From positions 66,067,001 through 66,131,000 of the forward strand of contig NC_071670.1 in the NCBI RefSeq assembly GCF_028554725.1: DNA of 64,000 nucleotides, read 5' to 3'. The translations under genes were made by a program, and so were the position numbers. Position 1 is the stretch's first letter, and each line of letters starts with the position of its first letter. Below are positions 34,701 through 43,449 of the stretch, in pieces. The notes beneath the pieces are model-generated. The model was not told where the DNA came from. It was given only the letters and a program-made list of their open reading frames with translations, and made no database searches. This DNA is from Zeugodacus cucurbitae. Taxonomy: Eukaryota; Arthropoda; Insecta; Diptera; Tephritidae.

Positions 34701-35980
34701 GCTTCTTTTACTCGTTTTATAATACGCATTTTTCCAAGCGGTTTTTTCTCTATACACGTTAGCAAATAGTTTTTGCGTTCCACGAAACCCAATGACCAGA
34801 ACTGTTTACACAACTTCAGCCGTTGATCTTCATCAATTTTAACACAATCTTTTCTACATTTCCCATTGCAATTAACCGGTTTAGGTTTCCTTACTTTCTT
34901 CTCTGGTTTCAATTCTGTGTAAAAATTTCTATTCCTTGTGTGACTTTTCTTTTTTCCTAATTTCCGTTTACAACTACGGGTTTCTCTTCGCGTAGAAACC
35001 ATTTCTGCAGATTCGTCACTATCGCTATCGTCTTCGACTTCTTTATAATTTTCATCATGAAGATCATCATTTTCGCAATCACTATCTAATTCAAATTTCA
35101 ACGTAACAGACGCAGCATTAGTTTCGATAGGATCCTCTTCATCAATATTATCCTCTTCATCATTGTCATAAACAGCTTCCACCTGACATTCAAACTCTTC
35201 GATATTGTTTTGTTCACAATCAGAATTTTCTCGTTCAGTTTTTATTGGCTCTTGTTTTCTGATTACGTTCGTTTCCTCGAGATAAACTGCACTTGTATTG
35301 ATGAAATTATCGTCAATAATAGATCGAGGCGCCAAATCCGGTCCACTTTTCTGCCTTTTCCGTTTATGTTTTGTTTTAGCTGAAAGCAAAAGTGCGTATA
35401 CAAGAGCCGTGTCAGGCATAACTCGTTAAATAATATTATAATTGAAAAGTTGTCTACCTATAAAAATTAATATAATATCGACCCTATACTTTTCCTGACA
35501 CGCCTCTGTACGGAAATTCGCAAGCTATCTTAATAACGAAAAATAATTCTTTCAACTACCGCATAAAACATAACCTTGTTTAATTTATTTACCAACCCGT
35601 AATAATAAACGCTTACCTTCCAAGTCTAATTCTACCTCCGACTCAGGATCTGAATCTTCCAATTCCGATTCCTCCGATTCATCAACATTCATACCACTAC
35701 CGCCGGCTGCGTCCCCGCCAAATGGACATTTTCTATAAATCGTATAAATTTCTATAGAAATCTTCTATTCGCTCAAATGTGTGTTGTGCTAATCTTACCC
35801 GCCGGCAGCACCAGTGGGCATCTTAAATTCTCCAGTCGGCACTTTACCTCCAAATTTTTCCAAAAAATCTTTAACAAACTGTAGTTGTGGGAGATTAAGA
35901 ACAGTTGGATTTTGAGATACGAAATTTATAAAAAATTTCAACTTTTCCAAGTCGGCATGGGACAAATTGGGCATAGCCAT
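31795..35980 (-). CDS. HIP: Hsc70-interacting protein (ST13/FAM10A cochaperone)
   Basis: Exons 35799-35980, 35617-35732 and 31795-32639 join in frame and give 380 residues, the family's usual size. Residues 1-45 are the N-terminal dimerisation region (LEKLKFFINFVSQNP). An acidic linker follows (ESEESELEDSDPESEVELD), then three TPR repeats (SQASAAYAEQKFEEAIELYT, NALFHAKRGQAFLKLKKPNA, SAAAYKFRGRAHRLLGNWEK) that bind the Hsp70 ATPase domain. Next come a Lys/Arg-rich helix, a short polyQ, and a C-terminal STI1/DP domain (FQQMLIDISMSSDNIEKYKN). HIP stabilises ADP-bound Hsc70 in the cytosol. The GGMP repeats found in vertebrate ST13 are absent; the polyQ/Pro segment stands in their place. Intron 2 (32640-35616, 2977 bp) contains a complete gene on the same strand. 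Confidence 0.95.
32809..32814 (-). terminator. Poly(A) signal of the gene nested in the HIP intron
   Basis: AATAAA on the minus strand, about 150 bases after the stop of the nested ORF and followed by an A-run. It lies inside HIP intron 2, so HIP transcription must pass it. Confidence 0.5.
32966..35419 (-). CDS. Transposase-derived protein with two Cys-rich modules, nested in a HIP intron
   Basis: A single-exon ORF of 817 residues. Residues 1-175 are acidic and low complexity, with a Lys/Arg patch at 147-165. Module A (about 180-300) and module B (about 430-552) are diverged copies of one pattern: PVNC....C...C, then EDQR/EEQR...LC..FW.L...R+...L, then HYF/RYF, then VRVC..FF..TL.I, then a D.RG end. 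After module B, VREHINSYP (566-574), a hydrophobic helix and SYFRRVFHKDF (615-625) extend the similarity. In insects this order of motifs is typical of the N-terminal half of a transposase-like family. The catalytic part that should follow is missing. The C-terminus has QQ-rich, polyQ (753-764) and polyG (787-793) stretches. I infer a domesticated DNA- or chromatin-binding protein. The long open frame with no stops argues for selection. The exact transposon superfamily is not established here. Confidence 0.8.
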   Translation of the reverse strand: MPDTALVYALLLSAKTKHKRKRQKSGPDLAPRSIIDDNFINTSAVYLEETNVIRKQEPIKTERENSDCEQNNIEEFECQVEAVYDNDEEDNIDEEDPIETNAASVTLKFELDSDCENDDLHDENYKEVEDDSDSDESAEMVSTRRETRSCKRKLGKKKSHTRNRNFYTELKPEKKVRKPKPVNCNGKCRKDCVKIDEDQRLKLCKQFWSLGFVERKNYLLTCIEKKPLGKMRIIKRVKEARQHTNHYFMPTGEGERVRVCLDFFLKTLVISGYLVKDALENNDGKGHYTGTDLRGGSGEGRRLKSEIAKQKRDCSMEDIVSSADNSVTEEAREQVDHVVTRDITTTETDVLNYATRELSEQNEHVEENETEENRIEKISSISTQETKRNECLVVLSEPTEPETSTVAKIKSKSNNRPSRKGIPVKKDRIPQPVNCAESCRFKCHTKFTEEQRSLLCAAFWRLSYKRRKDFVLSRVEVHENTSTTAAEHRKTNRVRVYTNRYFLRGERGENVRVCSRFFNTTLCIGSHFLANAQKNVDKQTGAYAGEDRRGRTAKKNKISDELVCGVREHINSYPTWVPHKSYKTRFLHSSLNIVKMYSEYKVDCERQNKAAVSPSYFRRVFHKDFKLAFLQPTSKHAHKVSSQRKSNEATKSDIGNNLANANVDNALLGDSTIVKGNGSSVPATKKLNPNISTFTGEEGGFWTQLTPNATETMRFLQQRYAPQAPTPVIVPTIYHHQQQLIQTPPSTSQTSQMQQQQQQQQQQQPQPQHLPPAIMPTPAYQLVPQAGGGGGGGYVHQPHIMNAGYESEERAQNFHML

Positions 35981-36563
35981 TTCTGCGTATTTTTGTCTTA
36001 TAAGTCTCTCAAAGTAGTTCTAAACAATTATTTGGATTCCGTTCTATGTTAAGAACAAATAATATAATGTAACTATCACGTTTTTTGTATATTTTTATTA
36101 GATGGAAATTTTCCTTACTTTAATTAGTCGGTAAAATGTTATCGCGAAACTTCTTTTTTGATTAATGGCGCAGGGTTGATCTGCTATTACAAGCGAAAAT
36201 CAAAACAATATTGCCAGGCACAAATTGGCGTGCTGTTCAGCAAAGTTCGTCAAAGTTCACACATAGCTTTTTTTTATAAAAAATATTTAAAACTGTAAAC
36301 TATGGAAATACTTTTAAAGAAATCTTCTGTCAATCCAATTATGCTATTATAAATTTACTTGTTTCTTTGTAATTTAAAGAATTAATCTCCAACCAATAAT
36401 GAGTGCCTTGTCTATACTATAATATCGATAAGTTACCCCTCGATATGCATTACACATCTGCAAATTGGAGATTGAAGTTTAAAAAAGCACTTTGAATCAA
36501 AAATACCGCGCAAATAAAATATCAAAAGTTTCTGTATCATATTTCTGCAATAAGCGCCATAAA
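35981..36563. promoter_or_regulatory. Divergent promoter region of HIP and BthD, with DRE
   Basis: 584 bases separate the two start codons. TATCGATA, the DREF-binding element typical of fly housekeeping promoters, lies at 36423-36430, 134 bases before the BthD start. GTTCGTCAAAGTTCAC lies at about 36244. Confidence 0.6.
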
Positions 36564-37135
36564 ATGGCACTGAAGCGTAAACGTAAAGCTCAAACTCCAT
36601 CTGAGGTATGTACTTAAATGCAAATAAAAGTGATGATGTATTGATTTAGTCCATAACGCTTTAATAGCAGAAAACCCAAGACGGTGCAGAGACCAAAGCC
36701 AAGTTTTCCAAATCTGAAGATCCAGTTGTAGCTGCTAATCTTCCCGTTTTGTATATAGAACATTGTCGCTCCTGAAACGTGTTTCGCCGCCGTGCTCTTC
36801 AAGTTCATGCTGATCTGCTTGAACAATTGCGTTTATTAAAGCCAGATGTAGAACTTCAATTGCTTATGAATACCGATCGTCCACCTCGGCGAGGTTCCTT
36901 TGAAATATCTATTGCTACAAGTCCTACTGAAGAACGGCAAGAAATTTGGTCAGGCTTAAATAGGAAACCCCGAGCACAAAAGTTTCCACCAATTAAAGAG
37001 TTAACTGAGGCGGCAGGTAGAGTTTTGGGCATACATGTGGTTAAAGATAAGGTGGGTGAGATTGAAGTCGCTAAAGATCAAACTGAACAAAAAGGAGTAA
37101 CTAAAACTGGCAATAAGAGAAAACGTTCTATGTAA
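36564..37135 (+). CDS. BthD: Selenoprotein H (BthD) with in-frame UGA selenocysteine
   Basis: Exons 36564-36605 and 36668-37135 give 169 residues if the TGA at 36773-36775 is read as selenocysteine (residue 50). The UGA sits in VLYIEHCRSU followed by NVFRRRALQVHADLLEQLRL, exactly the CxxU redox motif and following helix of SelH/BthD. After it the frame stays open for 119 codons with family features (RRGSFEISI, IWSGLNRKPRAQKFP), ending in a basic KTGNKRKRSM tail. The N-terminus is also basic (ALKRKRKAQ), fitting nuclear/nucleolar localisation. The CRSU motif implies thioredoxin-like redox activity. A SECIS hairpin lies 27 bases after the stop. The exon 2 acceptor could also be three bases further on. 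A standard gene finder would stop at residue 49 or start late at 36779. Confidence 0.95.
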
Positions 37136-37161
37136 TAAATATTTTAATTTTTGAAAACAAC

Positions 37162-37233
37162 GAGTAGCATTTATGACTAGTGTTTGGTAAAATCCTTTAA
37201 TCGGAAGCTAAACGCTATGACTTTTTTTTGCTC
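37162..37233 (+). promoter_or_regulatory. SECIS element (form 2) of BthD
   Basis: Located in the 3' UTR. The 5' core ATGA is at 37173-37176 and the 3' core TGAC at 37218-37221, giving the non-Watson-Crick quartet. Helix II is 11 pairs (37178-37188 with 37207-37217, three of them G-U). The unpaired apical AAAA is at 37189-37192. A small third helix TCC/GGA (37193-37195 with 37203-37205) makes it form 2. The lower stem includes GAG/CTC (37162-37164 with 37231-37233). Confidence 0.9.
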
Positions 37234-37560
37234 AAAACGTTTGTTCGATGAAATTAAAATATGTAGAATACGGGATTAATTATAATTAAGAAGTTACTAA
37301 TTTAGTGTTTCTATGTTATTATTATAAAAAAGCAGGAAATTCACATAATTTTGTCAAATTTAACAATATAAATTACCCCTGACTTTCTTTATTACTCAAA
37401 ACCGGTATTATAAGTTAAGTTAATTACGTCCTATTTCATGGCTGCTAAGGAGAAGCAATTATTAAAGCATACGATATTTTTAATTTTTTGGTAACAAAAT
37501 GCTGAATTTTTGTAAATAAAATATTTTTGCTTGTTTACTTGATTTGTTTTTTTTTGCTTC
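37234..37560. other. Spacer between convergent BthD and beta-tubulin
   Basis: AT-rich 3' flanks of both genes. AATAAA lies at about 37516 on the + strand. Nothing else seen. Confidence 0.5.
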
Positions 37561-38971
37561 TCACTTTAAATCGTTAGTCTCATTACAAGGTGCACACGAA
37601 TTGGCTTCTACAGTTTCACCTTCCGGTACTTCTTCTCCACTCTGCTTATACAAATCAAGCGTATCTTGCAGATCATGTTGAGCATCAATGAACTCTTGCT
37701 CTTCCATTCCTTCCCCCGTATACCAATGTAAATGAGCTTTGCGTCTCAACATTATGCCGCTGCCATCTAAAATACGTTGCAAGAGTTTATATATTGCTGA
37801 AGTGTTGCCAATGAAAGTTGCGGACATCTTAAGCCCTCTTGGTGGTATATCACATATGGCAGTCTTTATATTATTGGGTATCCATTCTACGAAACTGCTC
37901 AAGTTTTTATTACGTACATTGGTCATCAATTGATCCACCTCACGTGGAGACATGCGACCACGAAAAATACCAGCCGCAGTTAAAAGCTTTCCATGTCGCA
38001 AATCAACAGCACATAATAAATTGTTGGATGAGAATATTTGTTGTACCAATTCGGCGACAGTACCCTGGGAAAACTCTTTTTGTTTGCAACTAATAAGTGG
38101 CGCAAAACCCGGTATGAGGAAATGTAATTGGGGAAATGGTACCATGTTAACGTAGAGTTTGCGGAGTCCAGCATTTAGTTGACCTGGAAACCGCAAGCAG
38201 GTAGTTATGCCTGACATAGTAAGTGCCACGATATGATTGATGTGTTCATAACCACTAACAGCCATTTTCAAATTTCGTGAAACAATTTGAAAAAGCGCCT
38301 CATTGTCCAGGCAAAATGTTAAATGAGAATTGTGTATTAACGATGGCATGCTCAGCAAGGCATTGTAAGGTTCAACAACTACTTGAGACATTTGAGGTGA
38401 AGGTATTGAAACATAATTCGATATTAGATTATCGGGATATTCATCCACAAGTGCGTTCATTACTAGAGCAGTTAAACCGGAACCAGTACCACCACCAATA
38501 GAGTGTAGTATTTGGAAACCTTGCAAGGAGTCCACAGATTCGGCTTCACGTCGTATAGAATTTAGGACAGCGTCCAGAATTTCTGCACCGTCCGTGTGGT
38601 AACCTCGCGCAAAGTTGTTTCCGGCACTGTCAGTGCCAGCCACGAAATTCTCGGGTCTGTACAGCGAAGAACGCTTGTGAAGATTTTCAATAGTTGTCGC
38701 CTCCGTATCTACACAAATAGCGCGTGCATAAAAACGTTTACTTGCGGTGGCGTTAAAGAAAACGTTGATACGTTCCAATTGTAAAGCGCTGGTCCCCTGA
38801 AACCGTCCAGATGCATAGTCTACGCCATGCTCATGAGAAATCACATGCCAGAACTGCTGATCGGATATAATTTAGAATACCTGACTTCAGTTTATATACA
38901 ATTCAATAGCTTACAGCATCACCTATAGAATTTCCGCTTGCACCAATTTGGATAGTAATAATTTCGCGCAT
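37561..38971 (-). CDS. Divergent beta-tubulin (possible betaTub65B orthologue)
   Basis: Exons 38915-38971 and 37561-38856 give 450 residues, standard for beta-tubulin. It starts MREIITIQIGASGN; the MREI tetrapeptide drives tubulin mRNA autoregulation in the family. The GTP-binding GGGTGSG loop is at 140-146, and FRGRMSPREVDQLM and NNIKTAICDIPPRGL are recognisable. Many normally invariant positions differ: GLTALVMN follows the G-loop, RPENFVAGTDSAGNNFARGY replaces the [20 protein letters not shown] region, and TGEGMEEQEF keeps the tail start. The C-terminal tail ends SCAPCNETNDLK instead of a long Glu/Gly tail. Such divergence in flies is known from the testis-restricted betaTub65B. The frame is intact, so it is not a pseudogene. 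Exact orthology is inference. Confidence 0.9.
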
Positions 38972-39629
38972 TTTTAAATCCTATAAACCTTTTTTAATCC
39001 CGAAACGTTAATTTTTTTACAAGTAATTTTGGAAATATGTATTTTTTTGTAATTATTTTAACAAAATTTATTATTTGTGTACATTTTATTAATTTTTCTA
39101 AAATTGTGTTTTGAATATCTGTGCCTGTCATTTGCAATGTGTTGCTAAGAAATCGATTTTTTTTATAGTGATACATGTTAATTCTTTATAGAAAGCACAC
39201 CTTATTAGATGTTTTACAAATCCCAAGCTAGTAATTGTCTGATATATTTGTTACGCCAAGCTTCACGCTGCTTGATTAGAATGCCTCTAAAATTTTTTAT
39301 AAGCATGAATACTTACCAACTTTCATACATAAATTTAAAATAACTTCCTCACTTTTGGACAAAATTATTATTGTTGAAATGCATATTTTCCAAAACGGCT
39401 TACAAATTATATGGAAATATTCAATTACTAATGTAAAAGAATATACATTTATATTGTTATTATACACACAATGGCAGCAAATCTAAATCAGCTACATCCA
39501 TAGCGCTTTCACGATCTCGTCCAACCTTTTCATCGCCATCATCATCTACAACAACGTACCTTCCATTTTCATTGTGTGTACTATAATTTAAATACATTAT
39601 TATACTCCTACTTCATCCGACAGAGCGAG
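38972..39629. other. Spacer, no gene seen
   Basis: Short upstream region of beta-tubulin and 3' flank of Spase25. AT-rich. Confidence 0.45.
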
Positions 39630-40384
39630 CTACTCATCCTTTTTCCCAGCTGACAAGGAATTAAACAAACGATTGACTTCATTTGCAACCAAGTTGTCCA
39701 ACACAATACCATTGGCGTCAATGAAATTGGCACATGACTTAGTGCTGCTTGCTTCACGTACACCCTTGGTATCGCTTACAGAAAAAGTGAGTGTATATTT
39801 GTCATCGTATTTCTTCATATCGGAGCTAGCTTCCCAGGTTCGTGGTCCATTGTTGCCATTCTTTTGGATTGCAACCGCAAAGGTGCCCTTTTCGCGGAAC
39901 GTTGTATGCAGTGTGAGAATTCCCATTAGAGCGAAGTAGGCAATTACGCTAAAGAGCAAGACCGGGCGAGATTCAGGGAAGGGGTGTGTGAAATCCCAGC
40001 CATGCGCCAGCACTGCAACACCTACGGCCAGTGCGCACAACACCAGTCGGGTATTTATCAAACCGAATTGCTCTTTCAATTGTGGGCGATCGCACAATAG
40101 ACAATTTTTCACGGCATCATCTAGTGCATGTTTTACAGCAGATCCATCCCATTTGTTTATTTTTACAACCTGCGATACAAAATAAAAATTAGTATTTTAC
40201 TGATTGGTACATTTGCTTGTGTGCCGTTGTATGTTTCATTGGGAGGGAGTTGACGTGTACAAAAAATATCACCTTGCGGTATACAAGTAACAAACGCTCT
40301 TAAAAATGAATAGAATTTGCTTGACAAAACTATATAATTTACCTCAATTTCTGGTTGTGGCTTCTCTTCTTTTTTATTAGCCAT
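39630..40384 (-). CDS. Spase25: Signal peptidase complex subunit 2 (25 kDa)
   Basis: Exons 40343-40384 and 39630-40169 give 193 residues. The order is as in SPCS2: a basic N-terminus (MANKKEEKPQPEIE), a cytosolic segment VKINKWDGSAVKHALDDAV, two membrane helices (LVLCALAVGVAVLA at about 55-70, and VLLFSVIAYFALMGILTL at about 85-103), then a cytosolic C-terminal domain ending FNSLSAGKKDE. The protein is a non-catalytic subunit of the ER signal peptidase complex and contacts the translocon. It stands in tandem with Uba5, 425 bases away on the same strand; I recall the same pair as neighbours in Drosophila. Confidence 0.95.
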
Positions 40385-40809
40385 TAGGAAATTAGTTCTA
40401 TGTTAAAGCACACTTAAGTTGAAATGAGAAAAATTTTAACAACTTGAATGCAATTCACTATTAGTACACGACAACAAATAATTTGCCGCTTGACAGATTG
40501 TGTTTGGGGTGTTCAGTGAATATCAATCGGTTCTTTGCCACAAAATATGCAGGGTTGCCTTTAGTATGATAGAAATAGTATTAAAGAAATTGATTTACAA
40601 TCATACCAAAATAGTCTTTTGTAAAAAAGTGAAATTTAAAAAATTAAAAAGGATTATGTTTTTACGTTTCATAGTTTTTAGCTTTAAATATTTTTATTTT
40701 TTTTAATCTCTTAAGATCATTAATATTATCAAAGCAGTAACTATAAAAAAATAATGCAATATGGTTTAACCTTAATTATTGGAATAAATTAGTAGATGTA
40801 TCACTTTTC

Positions 40810-42069
40810 TTATAACGCCTTCATTTGAGCAAATAAGTCATCTAAATCCACGTTAGCAGCAGCGGCAATTGTAGGTACGCTTTCCGTGGTATTTTCTGGT
40901 GCCTCATATGCTAAACGTAAACCGGCTGCAACTTCACTGCTTGCACTTGTTGCTTCTGCCACCGGTGGCGAATCATCGACTAGCTCAATGCCCCATTCAT
41001 TTGTTTCGTGCAATGGTGTATCATCCTCAACTGCACTCTCTTCGGCTACAACTTTTGGACGTGCTTGATATTCTTTTTGACGTTCCTGGCAGTGTCGGTC
41101 ATCACATTGAGTATTCGGTTTCAGACTCATACGTGGAAAGAAATCATTCATTGCATTATAACCCAAATAGTCCGACACTTCACCGAAACTGAGCAAATAT
41201 TTGAGTGTGTTTTGCACCAACATACCCGCTGTTATACCCATAGTAGTGGGTAGGGAAGCAGCACATACTCCTTCACGTTTCAGAGTTTTTTCGTCAATAT
41301 TTTCTGCTACTACCAAAGGTGGTGCACAACCGAAACAAGCCGTTTCACCGGGTCGTATAAATTGTATATGTCCGGAAACGGCATTCTCAGATACACCTGA
41401 TTCGAACCAATTCAAACCGAGCTCATTACATGCAGTGTTGATAGCCATGCGTGCTTCAAAGTTATCAACACAGCTTAACACCAGATCAACTGGTGTATCG
41501 GTCTGTATGCCACCGTGTGATATAGTGTGCAAGAATTTATCGAATGATTCTACTGTGGTGATGTTATAATTATGAGTCTCGATGCGTACATCAGGATTAA
41601 TAAAGCTTAAAGTGCGTGCAGCTGCTTCCACTTTGGACAAACCGGCCTGGTCAGGCGTGAAAAATAGTCGATTCATATTTGCCAGTTCCACCTTGTCATA
41701 GTCAAAGAGTATCAATTTGCCGATGCCACACCTAGTTTAGTTTGAAAATAAAAATTTAATTTAGTATGTTTATATTATCCATATATGAGTTGTGTTCACG
41801 ATTAGCGCTAACCTCGTTAACATATCAGCTGTTACGCTGCCTACACCACCAATTCCTACGACAGCCACAGTTTTTTCGCGAATACGTTCATACTCTTTAA
41901 CAATGCCCATACGTTGTAACGCCATGAGACGACTATAAGGATTGGAGTCTACTACTTCTGCCGACATTTTATCAATTCGTTCTCGAGCTGCGCGTGTCGC
42001 GCTTTTCTGGTGCTCCAATTCATTTTTCAGTTCGGCGATTTTCGCTTGTAATTCATCGATAGCGGACAT
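40810..42069 (-). CDS. Uba5: UFM1-activating enzyme (E1-like)
   Basis: Exons 41813-42069 and 40810-41731 give 392 residues, near the usual 400. After an N-terminal coiled-coil (ELQAKIAELKNELEHQKSA) comes the ATP-binding loop VVGIGGVGS. The zinc site is CFGC (218-221) with C295 and C300 (QCDDRHCQ). The catalytic cysteine is C242 in GVCAASLPTTMG. The motif NEWGIELVDD (about 330-339) is the known UFM1- and Atg8-interacting sequence of UBA5, and LDDLFAQMKAL at the end matches the UFC1-binding tail. The enzyme adenylates UFM1, forms a thioester and passes it to UFC1 for ER-linked ufmylation. Every key residue is present. Confidence 0.97.
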
Positions 42070-43449
42070 TATAACTTATAAGGATAATTAACTTTATTTC
42101 TTGTCTATTTTAAAAGCACTGCAGTATGATAAGGTTTTGTTTGCGTGTCACTTTCACTATTAGTAGGACTTGACCAAACTTGACAAACTGCAATTACTGC
42201 TGTCAAATAAAACAGGTGTTGTTTGTTGTTGATAGAAAAAGAGCTGCCAATTTTAAATAATAATTTTGTAAACACAACTGGTGCGAAAGAGATAAGAAAA
42301 TAACGGAAACGGAATTTATCGGAAGGTGTATTATTTGAATTCGATTTTGATTTGTTGCGGTTGAGTTTTTACTAAACATACATACGACACGCTCTTGAAT
42401 ATGAGCTTTCTTCATTGAAAACTTATTAAATAAATAATATCGTATAAATCGTATATAAATGAGTGAATGATTACATGGTGTTTTATATAGGAATGAAAAG
42501 GAGAGTTATGGAACGTTTAGAAAGAGGAAACGCCAAATGAGAATCAAAATGGCAGTCAAGTTAGTTGGGTTGCGAAAATAAAAATATCTCCGCAAGTAAG
42601 TGCTAAAAATATATATTATTGTTTAGTTTACTAAATACTTATGTTTATCTGTGAAATGTTTTATGTGTTGTTTCACTAAACTAGAGGCTGGAGTATGAGA
42701 AGTAAGAGGTTAGTATAAGTCTCAATTTAATAAATTTCGCATTTTTATGGTTATATTAGGCTTGGCAAAAAGAAGGGCCTGTATGTACCATATTTTGCAT
42801 GGGCGGGGAAGTGGCAATGCGATAACGAGTGGACATGTTGTTAAACATTTTTGATGTACAATATATGTATGTACATAAATAAGCATTTCAACAACCTAAT
42901 CTAACAAATAAATGCAAATGCGCAGTCTGTAATTATTTTGTATTCATATTTACGAATGTATACATTTTTACACATTTATATGATTCTATTTACACTTTTG
43001 TCTTTGCAGTAGAGATAATTTGAGTTTAGTTACGAGTTTACCGAACAAATATTTAATCAACCTTCTCTTCTATTTGTGGTTATTCTAAATTACTGCTGAT
43101 TATTTTTATTCAAAACGCTTGCATATCTAAATATACGACGTCGGCTGCTAGAAAGTCAAACAGTTTTGCCACAACGAACTGCATTTGTCGCAATAAAATA
43201 ATATTTGTTATACACAAAGAGCTTTTCCATTATAAAATGTAGATGTATTAGAAATTGTCTGCAATTAATTTGAAGTCAAAGTCGCTAATCTTGTCTTATT
43301 TAATATTTATTTGTAAATAACGAACATATTGTAGGAACTTAAATATTTAAAAAGTCTTAATAATAGAATAAATAATCTCATATAATCTAACAACAATTAC
43401 ACAGCTGCACATGTTGTATGCATATTTTAACGTAAACAAAAGAGCGTTC
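42070..43449. other. Intergenic: Uba5 promoter side and 3' flank of the transporter
   Basis: Proximal sequence with two CTGTCAAA/TTGACAAA-like blocks at 42176-42206. The rest is AT-rich with no gene seen. Confidence 0.45.

Noticed and set aside
36773..36775. In-frame TGA as a sign that the BthD gene is a pseudogene
   Set aside because: The codon sits at the family's selenocysteine position, the frame stays conserved after it, and a SECIS element follows.
37739..38784. Several + strand ORFs of 62-84 residues
   Set aside because: All lie opposite the beta-tubulin coding exon.
41201..41569. 122-residue + strand ORF
   Set aside because: Antisense of Uba5 with no own motif.
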